64,000 nt of DNA from Mimachlamys varia (taxonomy: Eukaryota > Mollusca > Bivalvia > Pectinida > Pectinidae): assembly GCA_947623455.1 (NCBI GenBank), contig OX392535.1, positions 34,806,688 to 34,870,687 on the forward strand, written 5' to 3'. Shown one piece after another: positions 37,447 through 50,300 of the stretch. The notes under the pieces are model-generated. The model saw only the letters and a program-made list of their open reading frames with translations. It searched no databases and was not told the origin of the DNA. The translations under genes were made by a program, and so were the position numbers. How positions within the stretch are numbered: position 1 is the first letter of the stretch; each line of letters starts with the position of its first letter.

Positions 37447-38800
37447 ACAAGAGGCCCAAGGGCCTTAACGGTCATCTGACTACCAATTGTGATACCATTA
37501 TGGAATTAGTTTAAACAATATTTTATTTCCATCAGTGTACATGTATATTACATATATAGAAATTGTACAAATAGTGAGGATTGGAAAACAAGCTAATAGC
37601 TTATATAAATTCCTCTCCTCTAGGAATTAGTAATACAATCATGTAACAATATGCCACACAAATGTGGTTTTCAAGATGGTGATGATCATGGATTTCTTCG
37701 GAACAGTGCGAAAAATAACATTTGGTCAGAATCATTTTAGGCAAGTTTCAGATCATGGAAAGTGTTAGATGTGGATGCAAAATGGGGGCTGTTGCAGCCA
37801 TCTTGGATCTCTGACGGACTGGAGAAATAACAACATTTGGTTGGGACTATCTGGGGATCATTTTTCTATGAAAAGTTTTAAATGTGTATTCAAAATGGGG
37901 GCTGTGGCAGCCATCTTGGATGTCTGACGGAACTTGAGAAGAAGTTTGAAATGTGTTTTTCAAGATGGCGGCTCTGAAGGCCATCTTGGATTTCCGACCA
38001 ACCTGAAAAATAAGAACACTTGGTCAGGACAATCTCAGAATCACTTCAGCCAAGTTTTAGCTTAATCCCACAGGTAGAACTTGAGAAGAAGTTGAAAATG
38101 TGTTTTTCAAGATGGCGGCTCTGGTGGCCATCTTGGATTTCGGACCGACCCGAAAAATAACAACGCTTGGTCAGGACTATCTCAGGATCATTTCAGCCAA
38201 GTTTCAGCTTAATCCCAGTGGTAGAACTTAAGAAGAAGTTTAAAATAGGTGTTGTTCAGGAAAACAGTGATTGCGCAATCATGTCACAAAATGGCCGCCA
38301 TGGCACAAATGTCGAGAGTTTTTCGGACCCGAAAAATAACAACATTTTATGGGCTGCCCTTCCTGAACATCCCTACCAATTTTCAGCTCACAGGTACCAG
38401 TGGAACTGTAGAAGAAGTTTAATATGTGTTTTTCAAGATGTCGGCTATGGCGGCCATCTTGGATTTCGGACCGACCCGAAAAATAACAACACTTGGTCAG
38501 GACCATCTCAGGATCATTTCGGCTAAGTTTCAGCTTATTCCCATTGGTAGAACTTGAGAAGAAGTTGAAAATGTGTTTTTCAAGATGGCGGCTCTGGCCG
38601 CCATCTTGGATTTTGGACCGACCCGAAAAATAACAACACTTGGTCAGGACCATCTCAGGATCATTTCAGCTAAGTTTCAGCTTATTCCCATTGGTAGAAC
38701 TTGAGAAGAAGTTTGAAATGTGAAAAGTTTACGGACGGCGGACGGCGGACGACGGACGGCGGACGACGACGGACGAAGCACGGTAACTATAGGTCATCTT
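37447..38800. repeat. Second, shorter tandem copy of the same dispersed repeat
   Basis: Begins again with acaagaggcccaagggcctt and is nearly identical to 34973 onward for several hundred bp, then lacks several inner units. Ends in (ggacggc)n-like sequence and gaccctttgggtc. Confidence 0.85.
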
Positions 38801-39782
38801 GACCCTTTGGGTCTTATCTTTAACACCAATAACTCAAGGACCCCTGTTTATTTCTAAGTACTTTGTAGGTCCCTGCGGAACTTCAAACAACGCATATGAA
38901 TTCGCTTTACTCGTATGCTCCAATAACTTGGCGATTTTGAGATAACGAGGTTTACCTCAATAATTATATACCGTAATCAACATTTTACGATCTATTGCTT
39001 AATTATTAATTTTATGATCTGAAAAAGTTTGTGGAGCTTGCAATAAAGAAAATAAGACACACAATAATATAACCACCCCATCCTCCATGAAAAAAACCCC
39101 AGACAAAACAATGTCATTAATTCATACCCTATACATAAGGGGAGGTAATCCCGTCATAATTAGGTGTTCTTGTCCGACACAAAATTCATACCCTATGCCT
39201 AAGGGGAGGTTGTCCCGTCATGATTATGTTATGTTCTGGTCACAAATCCCCAACCAACCCCCCACCCTACACTGGTGGATAAGGAGAGGTAATCCCGTAA
39301 TACAGTTAGCCATAAGTGATGTTTTCTCTTAGTGATAGCCGTAACTTCCACCTCATTCAATCGTTTCATTTTGGAAGAGGAGTTATAATGGTAAACATCA
39401 AATAAATACCACAGCAGAAACAGCTAATAATAATGATTCTAACAGACCATTAAGCATGAACAGCCTGTAACATGGAAATAATGGGGATGCTGAATAATGC
39501 TGTTACATCTACAATCATTTGTTATGCAATAACTTGACACTAATTGATTCTCTTTGTAAATTGAAAAGATAACCTAAAGTAATGATTTTAAACACAGGAC
39601 TAAAACTTTTGGTAATTTGCTGACCAAGTTGTTTGCATTGTACATAATAATAGCCTTTTAAGATATATTTTAATGGAAAATAATTAAAACCCAAATCATT
39701 TAAAAAATAACTTGTACAAATTAATTCAGTTTTGACAGACAAAATATGGGTTAGATTGTGCAACATCAAATGATTCTATTGA
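38801..39782. other. Intergenic; short ~100-bp repeat, no gene seen
   Basis: Around 39120-39300 three diverged copies of cataccctatacataagggg with aggtaatcccgtcataatt. Candidate region for the DDX49 3' end if transcription passes the minisatellite (minus-strand AATAAA at about 38848). Confidence 0.5.
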
Positions 39783-41190
39783 GGAAATGACCCCCAACCC
39801 CATACTTCATAATGTCCAGTCATTTATCGGGAGTATAACCCCATACTTCATTACGTCCAGTCATTTATCAGGTGTATAATCCCATACTTCATAATGTCCA
39901 GTCATTTATCAGGCGTATAATCCCATACTTCATTACGTCCAGTCATTTATCAGGTGTATAATCCCATACTTCATAATGTCCAGTCATTTATCGGGCGTAT
40001 AATCCCATACTTCATTACGTCCAGTCATTTATCGGGCGTATAACCCCATACTTCATTACGTCCAGTCATTTATCAGGTGTATAATCCCATACTTCATTAC
40101 GTCCAGTCATTTATCGGGCGTATAATCCCATACTTCATTACGTCCAGTCATTTATCGGGCATATAATCCCATACTTCATTACGTCCAGTCATTTATCGGG
40201 CGTATAATCCCATACTTCATTACGTCCAGTCATTTATCGGGCGTATAATCCCATACTTCATTACGTCCAGTCATTTATCGGGCATATAATCCCATACTTC
40301 ATTATGTCCAGTCATTTATCGGGCATATAATCCCATACTTCATTACGTCCAGTCATTTATCGGGAGTATAATCCCATACTTCATTACGTCCAGTCATTTA
40401 TCAGGCGTATAATCCCATACTTCATAATGTCCAGTCATTTATCGGGCGTATAATCCCATACTTCATTACGTCCAGTCATTTATCGGGCGTATAACCCCAT
40501 ACTTCATTACGTCCAGTCATTTATCAGGCGTATAATCCCATACTTCATTACGTCCAGTCATTTATCAGGTGTATAATCCCATACTTCATTACGTCCAGTC
40601 ATTTATCGGGCGTATAATCCCATACTTCATTACGTCCAGTCATTTATCGGGCGTATAACCCCATACTTCATAATGTCCAGTCATTTATCGGGTGTATAAT
40701 CCCATACTTCATTACGTCCAGTCATTTATCGGGCGTATAACCCCATACTTCATACTGTCCAGTCATTTATCGGGTGTATAATCCCATACTTCATTACGTC
40801 CAGTCATTTATCAGGTGTATAACCCCATACTTCATTACGTCCAGTCATTTATCGGGCGTATAATCCCATACTTCATTACGTCCAGTCATTTATCAGGTGT
40901 ATAACCCCATACTTCATTATGTCCAGTCATTTATCAGGCGTATAATCCCATACTTCATAATGTCCAGTCATTTATCGGGTGTATAATCCCATACCTCATT
41001 ACGTCCAGTCATTTATCGGGCTTATAATCCCATACTTCATTACGTCCAGTCATTTATCAGATGTATAACCCCATACTTCATTACGTCCAGTCATTTATCA
41101 GGTGTATAATCCCATACTTCATTACGTCCAGTCATTTATCAGGTGTATAACCCCATACTTCATAATGTCCAGTCATTTATCGGGAGTATA
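39783..41190. repeat. 41-bp minisatellite just downstream of DDX49 stop
   Basis: About 34 copies of a 41-bp unit containing cccatacttcattacgtcca and gtcatttatcgggcgtataa. Variation is limited to a few sites (ataatg/attacg, cggg/cagg, aatccc/aacccc). On the DDX49 strand each copy contains gataaatgac, a weak variant of a poly(A) signal. The array ends 79 bp from the stop codon. Confidence 0.95.
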
Positions 41191-41268
41191 AATAACAATC
41201 TGAATCAAATCACACTGTTCCTGGCTGGACATCAACAAAAAAAACAATCTTTAACATTAACAAGACGA

Positions 41269-41361
41269 TCATGTTTTCGTCTTTTTCGTTCGTTGTTTCT
41301 TCCACGCTTTTTGTTTCTGTTTCAAGTATTTCTGTTTTTCCTTTTCTTCTTTCTCTGGATC
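41269..41361 (-). CDS. DDX49: DDX49 terminal exon with stop codon
   Basis: Encodes the last 30 residues: [20 protein letters not shown] then a Lys/Arg/Thr tail, TGA at 41269-41271. The acceptor is tgttacag|gat. The tail is shorter than I recall for human DDX49. No AATAAA lies between the stop and the 41-bp array, so the 3' end may fall inside or beyond that array. Confidence 0.9.
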   Translation of the reverse strand, partial: DPEKEEKEKQKYLKQKQKAWKKQRTKKTKT

Positions 41362-44300
41362 CTGTAACATATTTTATTATAAAGACGTCATGTACAAGTT
41401 AGAGATTCACAGACATTTTAACTTTCATGTGATAAAGGTGTAAACATTTTTTTCATCATAATGTACGAGTATTTCTACACCAAATTTCACCATTTCATTT
41501 TCCCATGAAGACATATTTGAGCTCTCCCAATTCAAAGTTGGGATTGGTTCATTATGAAATTCCAGGAGTGAATTAGTTAATTCTTTATCCAGATATATGA
41601 GGTGGACTTTCTATCCATACCTTGACCATTATGTATCAGGTTAATTTGCTGCAGTACAGAAACATGGACAAAATCTCTTCCTATTAAAGGCCCAATATAC
41701 TTGTACGTAATTTCATATAAATTTCGGGATTCAGAAAATTATGAAAAAAATCCAATTGATAATGATGCAAAAATAAGCCTAAAGCGAAGTAAACCTGAGC
41801 GGTAACTAACAAGGAACTCTTGACAAAAAAATCCAAAGAATTGAAAATACTTCAGGTGGGGCCCCACTTCAACAACAAGCCAAAGTTAGAAGACCGTTCA
41901 AAATGGACGTGTGTTTCAACTGCTGCTGGTACCAGTAACCGTGTAAGAATTCATCTTGAATATTGCTGATATCACTTACTCTTAACTAAATCTATAAATA
42001 AAATAAGTTATTAGGCTTGATTTTCGCTACAAGTTTTGCCGAAAGTTACGTATATTGGGCCTTTAACATGTTAGGTAGTTTTAAGGATGCGCTGGGACGT
42101 TCCCTTGTTATGCAAGGAACCACATCACTGATTGAAAATGCAATTTATTGTCAAGTCAGGTGTTAGGATGATTTCGTTTAATTTAGTTATTGAGTTCTAT
42201 TAATAGCTTAGGTCACTTAAGGACTTGTTTGCCTCCATGACTTTTGTTAAATACAGCGCCACTAAAAATAGATTTTGGAAATACCCTTACATCCGGGGAT
42301 CTTGTACATGTAGAGACATGAACGTGTTGAGCTTGACATTCATGTTTGTCATCTCAAATCTAAACTCGTTATATATAGTAAAACAGTTATAGACTTTTTT
42401 CTTGGTTAATATGCTGTGATATTGACCAGAAGGAAACATATTGACCCCAGGCATTAACCAAGTGAAAAGTCTATAATTGTATACCCGGTTAATACCAGTA
42501 TCCACATATACAGAGAGGACATGTTACCACTAGGATAACTCGGTGTTATAAAGTCACGTTAACAACATATACTTACTTTCCCTTCCAGTATTAATCTTTT
42601 CCTCTTGTTTATGGCGTGCCTTTCTCCAAAGTCTTTTTCGTCTAATTTCTATTTTAAAAACAAATGTGAAACAAACTCATAAGCACATTAGTTTATAATG
42701 ACTGCCTGTTTATAGTGAGTTTTTTTTGAGTGCAGTAAAACTGACTTTTTTAAGGGTTAATTTAGTTTGCCCCTCGTAAATATTATAAGTTTATGTAGAT
42801 AGTAAATATTAAGCATATGATATTTGGGATTCTATTGATACATAAGCAGATATTTGATTGGACGAAAGTGTCCTGATAGACAGTTATCAATTGTTAAATA
42901 TCTTTGACACTGAGTGAAATTCCATTTTGTCCAACTGTTGTGGTTATATTGGTAAAAGTTTAGTTAAAAGCAACAAATATGTCACTGGAATATCAGAAAC
43001 ACACATAATATCTGGGAATGTTATACTTAGAAATGTACACATGAATCATGATTAGCATTTTATACCAGAATCAAACCTTGACATCTTGAAGTTATATAAC
43101 TCAATATCTTGAAGTCATATAACTCAATATCTTGAAGTCATATAACTCAATATCTTGAAGTCATATAACTCAATATCTTAAAGTCATATACCTAAATTTC
43201 TTGAAGCCATATAACTCAATATTTTGAAGTTGTATAGCTTGAAAATCCAATTTAATTCGATCAATTTCATCGGTTCCTACCTACCAAATATGGCAACTCG
43301 CTTAACTCAGATACTTGAAGTTATCACACGGCCCTGTCCACTTCAAGATGATGAGGTTTGACAATAGTACAAAATGACTAACAAAACAAAGTTTTATTGG
43401 CCAAATAATTTTAATACAGCATATAAGCATTAATCTTTATTTTGAGCGTGTAGTATGCTGTCAGAATTAAACAATAAACCCGAGAGTTTTTACCTCCGTC
43501 TGTTAGTAATAACTCTGTGTAGATAATGATGGATCAAGCGTTTGGCTGTTAGATAATGATGGATCAAGCATTTGGCTGTTAAATAATGATGGATCAAGCA
43601 TTCGACTGTACTTACAATCTCGGCCTCCCTGCGGGCCGTCGCCACCTCCACAAGTATCTGCAAGGCTGCCTTCTCCTCTGCCTTGAACTCCGTCATCTTC
43701 TTTTCTGGGGACAGAATCAAACATCATTCTATTTACATGTACTTAAGACAACGAGCTTACTTAGGACAAAATGCTAACTTGGGACATAAGGCTTACTTAG
43801 GACATACCAGCTTACTTAGGACATACAGGCTTACTTAGGACATACAGGCTTACTTAGGACATAAAGCTTACTTAGGACATAAGGCTTACTTAGGACATAA
43901 GGCTTACTTAGGACATACAGGCTTACTTAGGACATACAGGCTTACTTAGGACACTATGCTTACTTAGGACATAATGCTAACTTAGGACATAAGGCTTGCT
44001 TAGGACATAAGGCTTACTTAGGACATACAGGCTGACTTAGGACATACAGGCTTACTAAGGACATACAGGCTGACTTAGGACATACAGGCTTACTTAGGAC
44101 ATAAGGCTTACTTAGGACATATAGGCTTACTTAGGACATACAGGCTTACTTAGGACATTAGGCTTACTTAGGACAAACAGGCTTACTTAGGACATACAGG
44201 CTTACTTAGGACATATAGGCTTACTTAGGACATACAGGCTTACTTAGGACATACAGCCCTATGTCCTAAGGACATAGGGCTGTATGTCATACAGGCTTAC

Positions 44301-47300
44301 TTAGGACATACAGGCTTACTTAGGACATACAGGCTTACTTAAGACATACAGGCTTACTTAGGACATATAAACTTACTTAGGACATATAGGCTTACTTAAG
44401 ACATAAGGCTTACTTAGGACATAAGGCTTACTTAGGACATACAGGCTTACTTAGGACATAAAGCTTACTTAGGACATACAGGCTTACTTAGGACATACAG
44501 GCTTACTTAGGACATACAGGCTTACTTAGGACATACAGGCTTACTTAGGACATACAGGCTTACTTAGGACACTATGCTTACTTAGGACATAATGCTAACT
44601 TAGGACATAAGGCTTACTTAGGACATAAGGCTTACTTAGGACATACAGGCTTACTTAGGACATACAGGCTTACTAAGGACATACAGGCTTACTAAGGACA
44701 TACAGGCTGACTTAGGACATAAGGCTTACTTAGGACATATAGGCTTACTTAGGACATACAGGCTTACTTAGGACATACAGGCTTACTTAGGACATAAGGC
44801 TTACTTAGGACAAACAGGCTTACTTAGGACATACAGGCTTACTTAGGACATATAGGCTTACTTAGGACATACAGGCTTACTTAGGACATACAGGCTTACT
44901 TAGGACATACAGGCTTACTTAGGACATACAGGCTTACTTAGGACATATAGGCTTACTTAGGACATACAGGCTGACTTAGGACATACAGGCTTACTTAAGA
45001 CATATAGGCTTACTTCGGACATACAGGCTTACTTAGGACATATAGGCTTACTTAGGACATACAGGCTGACTTAGGACATACGGGCTTACATAGGACATAC
45101 AGGCTTACTTAGGACATACAGGCTGACTAAGGACATACAAGCTTACTTAGGACATAAGGCTTACTTAGGACATACATGCTTATTAAAAACCTACATGCTT
45201 ACTTAGGACATTAGGCTTACTTAGGACATACAGGCTTTCTTAGGACATACAGGCTGACTTAGGACATAAGGCTTACTTAGGACATAAGGCTTACTTAGGA
45301 CATAAGGCTTACTTAGGACATATATGCTTACTTAGGACATACATGCTTACTTAGGACATACAGGCTTACTTAAGACATATAGCCTTACTAAGGACAAAAG
45401 GCTTACTTAGGATATACAGGCTTACTTAGGACATATAGGCTTACTTAGGACAAACAGGCTTACTTAGGACATACAGGCTTACTTCGGACATACAGGCTTA
45501 CTTAGGACATAAGGCTTACTTAGGACATAATGCTTACTTAGGACAAACAGGCTTACTTAGGACATACAGGCTTACTTAGGACATACAGGCTGACTTAGGA
45601 CATACAGGCTGACTTAGGACATACAGGCTTACTTAGGACATAAGGCTTACTTAGGGCAAACAGGCTTACTTAGGACATACAGGCTTACTCAGGACATATA
45701 GGCTGACTTAGAACATACAGGCTTACTTAGGACATAAGGCTTACTTAGGGCAAACAGGCTTACTTAGGACATACAGGCTTACTAAGGACATAAGGCTTAC
45801 TTAGGACATACAGGCTTACTAAGGACATAAGGCTTACTTAGGACATTCAGGCTTACTTAGGACATAAGGCTTACTTAGGACATATGGCTTACTTAGGACA
45901 TAAGGCTTACTTAGGACATAACGCTTACTTAGGAAATACAGGCTTACTTAGGAAATAAGGCTTACTTATGACATACAGGCTTATTAAAAACATACAGGCT
46001 TACTTAGGACAAACAGGCTTACTTAGGGCATAAGGCTTACTTAGGACATACAGGCTTACTTAGGACATACAGGCTTACTTAGGACATACAGGCTTACTTA
46101 AGACATACAGGCTTACTTAGGACATATAAACTTACTTAGGACATATAGGCTTACTTAAGACATAAGGCTTACTTAGGACATAAGGCTTACTTAGGACATA
46201 CAGGCTTACTTAGGACATAAAGCTTACTTAGGACATAAGGCTTACTTAGGACATAAGGCTTACTTAGGACATACAGGCTTACTTAGGACATACAGGCTTA
46301 CTAAGGACATACAGGCTTACTTAGGACACTATGCTTACTTAGGACATAATGGTAACTTAGGACATAAGGCTTACTTAGGACATACAGGCTTACTTAGGAC
46401 ATACAGGCTTACTTAGGACATTAGGCTTACTTAGGACAAACAGGCTTACTTAGGACATACAGGCTTACTTAGGACATACAGCCCTATGTCCTAAGGACAT
46501 AGGGCTGTATGTCATACAGGCTTACTTAGGACATACAGGCTTACTTAGGACATACAGGCTTACTTAAGACATACAGGCTTACTTAGGACATATAAACTTA
46601 CTTAGGACATATAGGCTTACTTAAGACATAAGGCTTACTTAGGACATAAGGCTTACTTAGGACATACAGGCTTACTTAGGACATAAAGCTTACTTAGGAC
46701 ATAAGGCTTACTTAGGACATAAGGCTTACTTAGGACATACAGGCTTACTTAGGACATACAGGCTTACTTAGGACATACAGGCTTACTTAGGACACTATGC
46801 TTACTTAGGACATAATGCTAACTTAGGACATAAGGCTTACTTAGGACATAAGGCTTACTTAGGACATACAGGCTGACTTAGGACATACAGGCTTACTTAG
46901 GACATATAGGCTTACTTAGGACATACAGGCTTACTTAGGACATACAGGCTTACTTAGGACATATAGGCTTACTTAGGACATACAGGCTTACTTAGGACAT
47001 ACAGGCTTACTTAGGACATACAGGCTTACTTAGGACATATAGGCTTACTTAGGACATACAGGCTGACTTAGGACATACAGGCTTACTTAGGACATACAGG
47101 CTTACTTAAGACATATAGGCTTACTTAGGACATATAGGCTTACTTAGGACATACAGGCTGACTTAGGACATACGGGCTTACATAGGACATACAGGCTTAC
47201 TTAGGACATACAGGCTGACTTAGGACATACAGGCTTACTTAGGACATAAGGCTTACTTAGGACATACATGCTTATTAAAAACCTACATGCTTACTTAGGA

Positions 47301-50300
47301 CATTAGGCTTACTTAGGACATACAGGCTTACTTAGGACATACAGGCTTTCTTAGGACATACAGGCTGACTTAGGACATAAGGCTTACTTAGGACATAAGG
47401 CTTACTTAGGACATAAGGCTTACTTAGGACATATATGCTTACTTAGGACATACATGCTTACTTAGGACATACATGCTTACTTAGGACATACAGGCTTACT
47501 TAAGACATATAGCCTTACTAAGGACAAAAGGCTTACTTAGGACATACAGGCTTACTTAGGACATATAGGCTTACTTAGGACAAACAGGCTTACTTAGGAC
47601 ATACAGGCTTACTTCGGACATACAGGCTTACTTAGGACATAAGGCTTACTTAGGACATAATGCTTACTTAGGACAAACAGGCTTACTTAGGACATACAGG
47701 CTTACTTAGGACATACAGGCTGACTTAGGACATACAGGCTGACTTAGGACTTACAGGCTTACTTAGGACATAAGGCTTACTTAGGGCAAACAGGCTTACT
47801 TAGGACATACAGGCTTACTCAGGACATATAGGCTGACTTAGAACATACAGGCTTACTTAGGACATAAGGCTTACTTAGGGCAAACAGGCTTACTTAGGAC
47901 ATACAGGCTTACTAAGGACATAAGGCTTACTTAGGACATACAGGCTTACTAAGGACATAAGGCTTACTTAGGACATACAGGCTTACTTAGGACATAAGGC
48001 TTACTTAGGACATAAGGCTTACTTAGGACATAAGGCTTACTTAGGAAATATAGGCTTACTTAGGAAATAAGGCTTACTTATGACATACAGGCTTATTAAA
48101 AACATACAGGCTTACTTAGGACAAACAGGCTTACTTAGGGCATAAGGCTTACTTAGGACATACAGGCTTACTTAGGACATACAGGCTTACTTAGGACATA
48201 CAGGCTGACTTAGGACATACAGGCTTACTTAGGACATAAGGCTTACTTAGGACATATAGGCTTACTTAGGACATACAGGCTTACTTAGGACATAAGGCTT
48301 ACTTAGGACATATAGGCTTACTTAGGACATACAGGCTTACTTAGGACATACAGGCTTACTTAGGACATTAGGCTTACTTAGGACAAACAGGCTTACTTAG
48401 GACATACAGGCTTACTTAGGACATACAGGCTTTCTTAGGACATACAGGCTGACTTAGGACATAAGGCTTACTTAGGACATAAGGCTTACTTAGGACATAA
48501 GGCTTACTTAGGACATATATGCTTACTTAGGAAATACATGCTTACTTAGGACATACATGCTTACTTAGGACATACAGGCTTACTTAAGACATATAGCCTT
48601 ACTAAGGACAAAAGGCTTACTTAGGACATACAGGCTTACTTAGGACATATAGGCTTACTTAGGACAAACAGGCTTACTTAGGACATACAGGCTTACTTCG
48701 GACATACAGGCTTACTTAGGACAAACAGGCTTACTTAGGACATACAGGCTTACTTAGGACATACAGGCTGACTTAGGACATACAGGCTGACTTAGGACTT
48801 ACAGGCTTACTTAGGAAATATAGGCTTACTTAGGGCAAACAGGCTTACTTAGGACATACAGGCTTACTCAGGACATATAGGCTGACTTAGAACATACAGG
48901 CTTACTTAGGACATAAGGCTTACTTAGGGCAAACAGGCTTACTTAGGACATACAGGCTTACTAAGGACATAAGGCTTACTTAGGACATACAGGCTTACTA
49001 AGGACATAAGGCTTACTTAGGACATACAGGCTTACTTAGGACATAAGGCTTACTTAGGACATAAGGCTTACTTAGGACATAAGGCTTACTTAGGACATAA
49101 GGCTTACTTAGGAAATATAGGCTTACTTAGGAAATAAGGCTTACTTATGACATACAGGCTTATTAAAAACATACAGGCTTACTTAGGACAAACAGGCTTA
49201 CTTAGGGCATAAGGCTTACTTAGGACATACAGGCTTACTTAGGACATACAGGCTTACTTAGGACATACAGGCTTACTTAGGACATACAGGCTGACTTAGG
49301 ACATACAGGCTTACTTAGGACATAAGGCTTACTTAGGACATATAGGCTTACTTAGGACATACAGGCTTACTTAGGACATAAGGCTTACTTAGGACATATA
49401 GGCTTACTTAGGACATACAGGCTTACTTAGGACATACAGGCTTACTTAGGACATTAGGCTTACTTAGGACAAACAGGCTTACTTAGGACATACAGGCTTA
49501 CTTAGGACATATAGGCTTACTTCGGACATACAGGCTTACTTAGGACATACAGGCTTACTTAGGACATAAAGGCTTACTTAGGACATACAGGCTTACTTAG
49601 GACATATAGGCTTACTTAGGACATACAGGCTTACTTAGGACATACAGGCTTACTTAGGACATTAGGCTTACTTAGGACAAACAGGCTTACTTAGGACATA
49701 CAGGCTTACTTAGGACATATAGGCTTACTTAGGACATACAGGCTTACTTAGGACATACAGGCTTACTTAGGACATAAAGGCTTACTTAGGACATACAGGC
49801 TTACTTAGGACATACAGGCTTACTTAGGACATATAGGCTTACTTAGGACATACAGGCTTACTTAGGACATATATGCTTACTTAGGACATACATGCTTACT
49901 TAGGACATACATGCTTACTTAGGACATACAGGCTTACTTAAGACATATAGCCTTACTAAGGACAAAAGGCTTACTTAGGACATACAGGCTTACTTAGGAC
50001 ATATAGGCTTACTTAGGACAAACAGGCTTACTTAGGACATACAGGCTTACTTCGGACATACAGGCTTACTTAGGACATAAGGCTTACTTAGGACATAATG
50101 CTTACTTAGGACAAACAGGCTTACTTAGGACATACAGGCTTACTTAGGACATACAGGCTGACTTAGGACATACAGGCTGACTTAGGACATACAGGCTTAC
50201 TTAGGACATAAGGCTTACTTAGGGCAAACAGGCTTACTTAGGACATACAGGCTTACTCAGGACATACAGGCTGACTTAGGACATACAGGCTTACTTAGGA

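Noticed and set aside
36480..38653. Identical 75-codon ORFs repeated three times as a small gene family
   Set aside because: They fall within the ~150-bp dispersed repeat units and owe their identity to tandem duplication.
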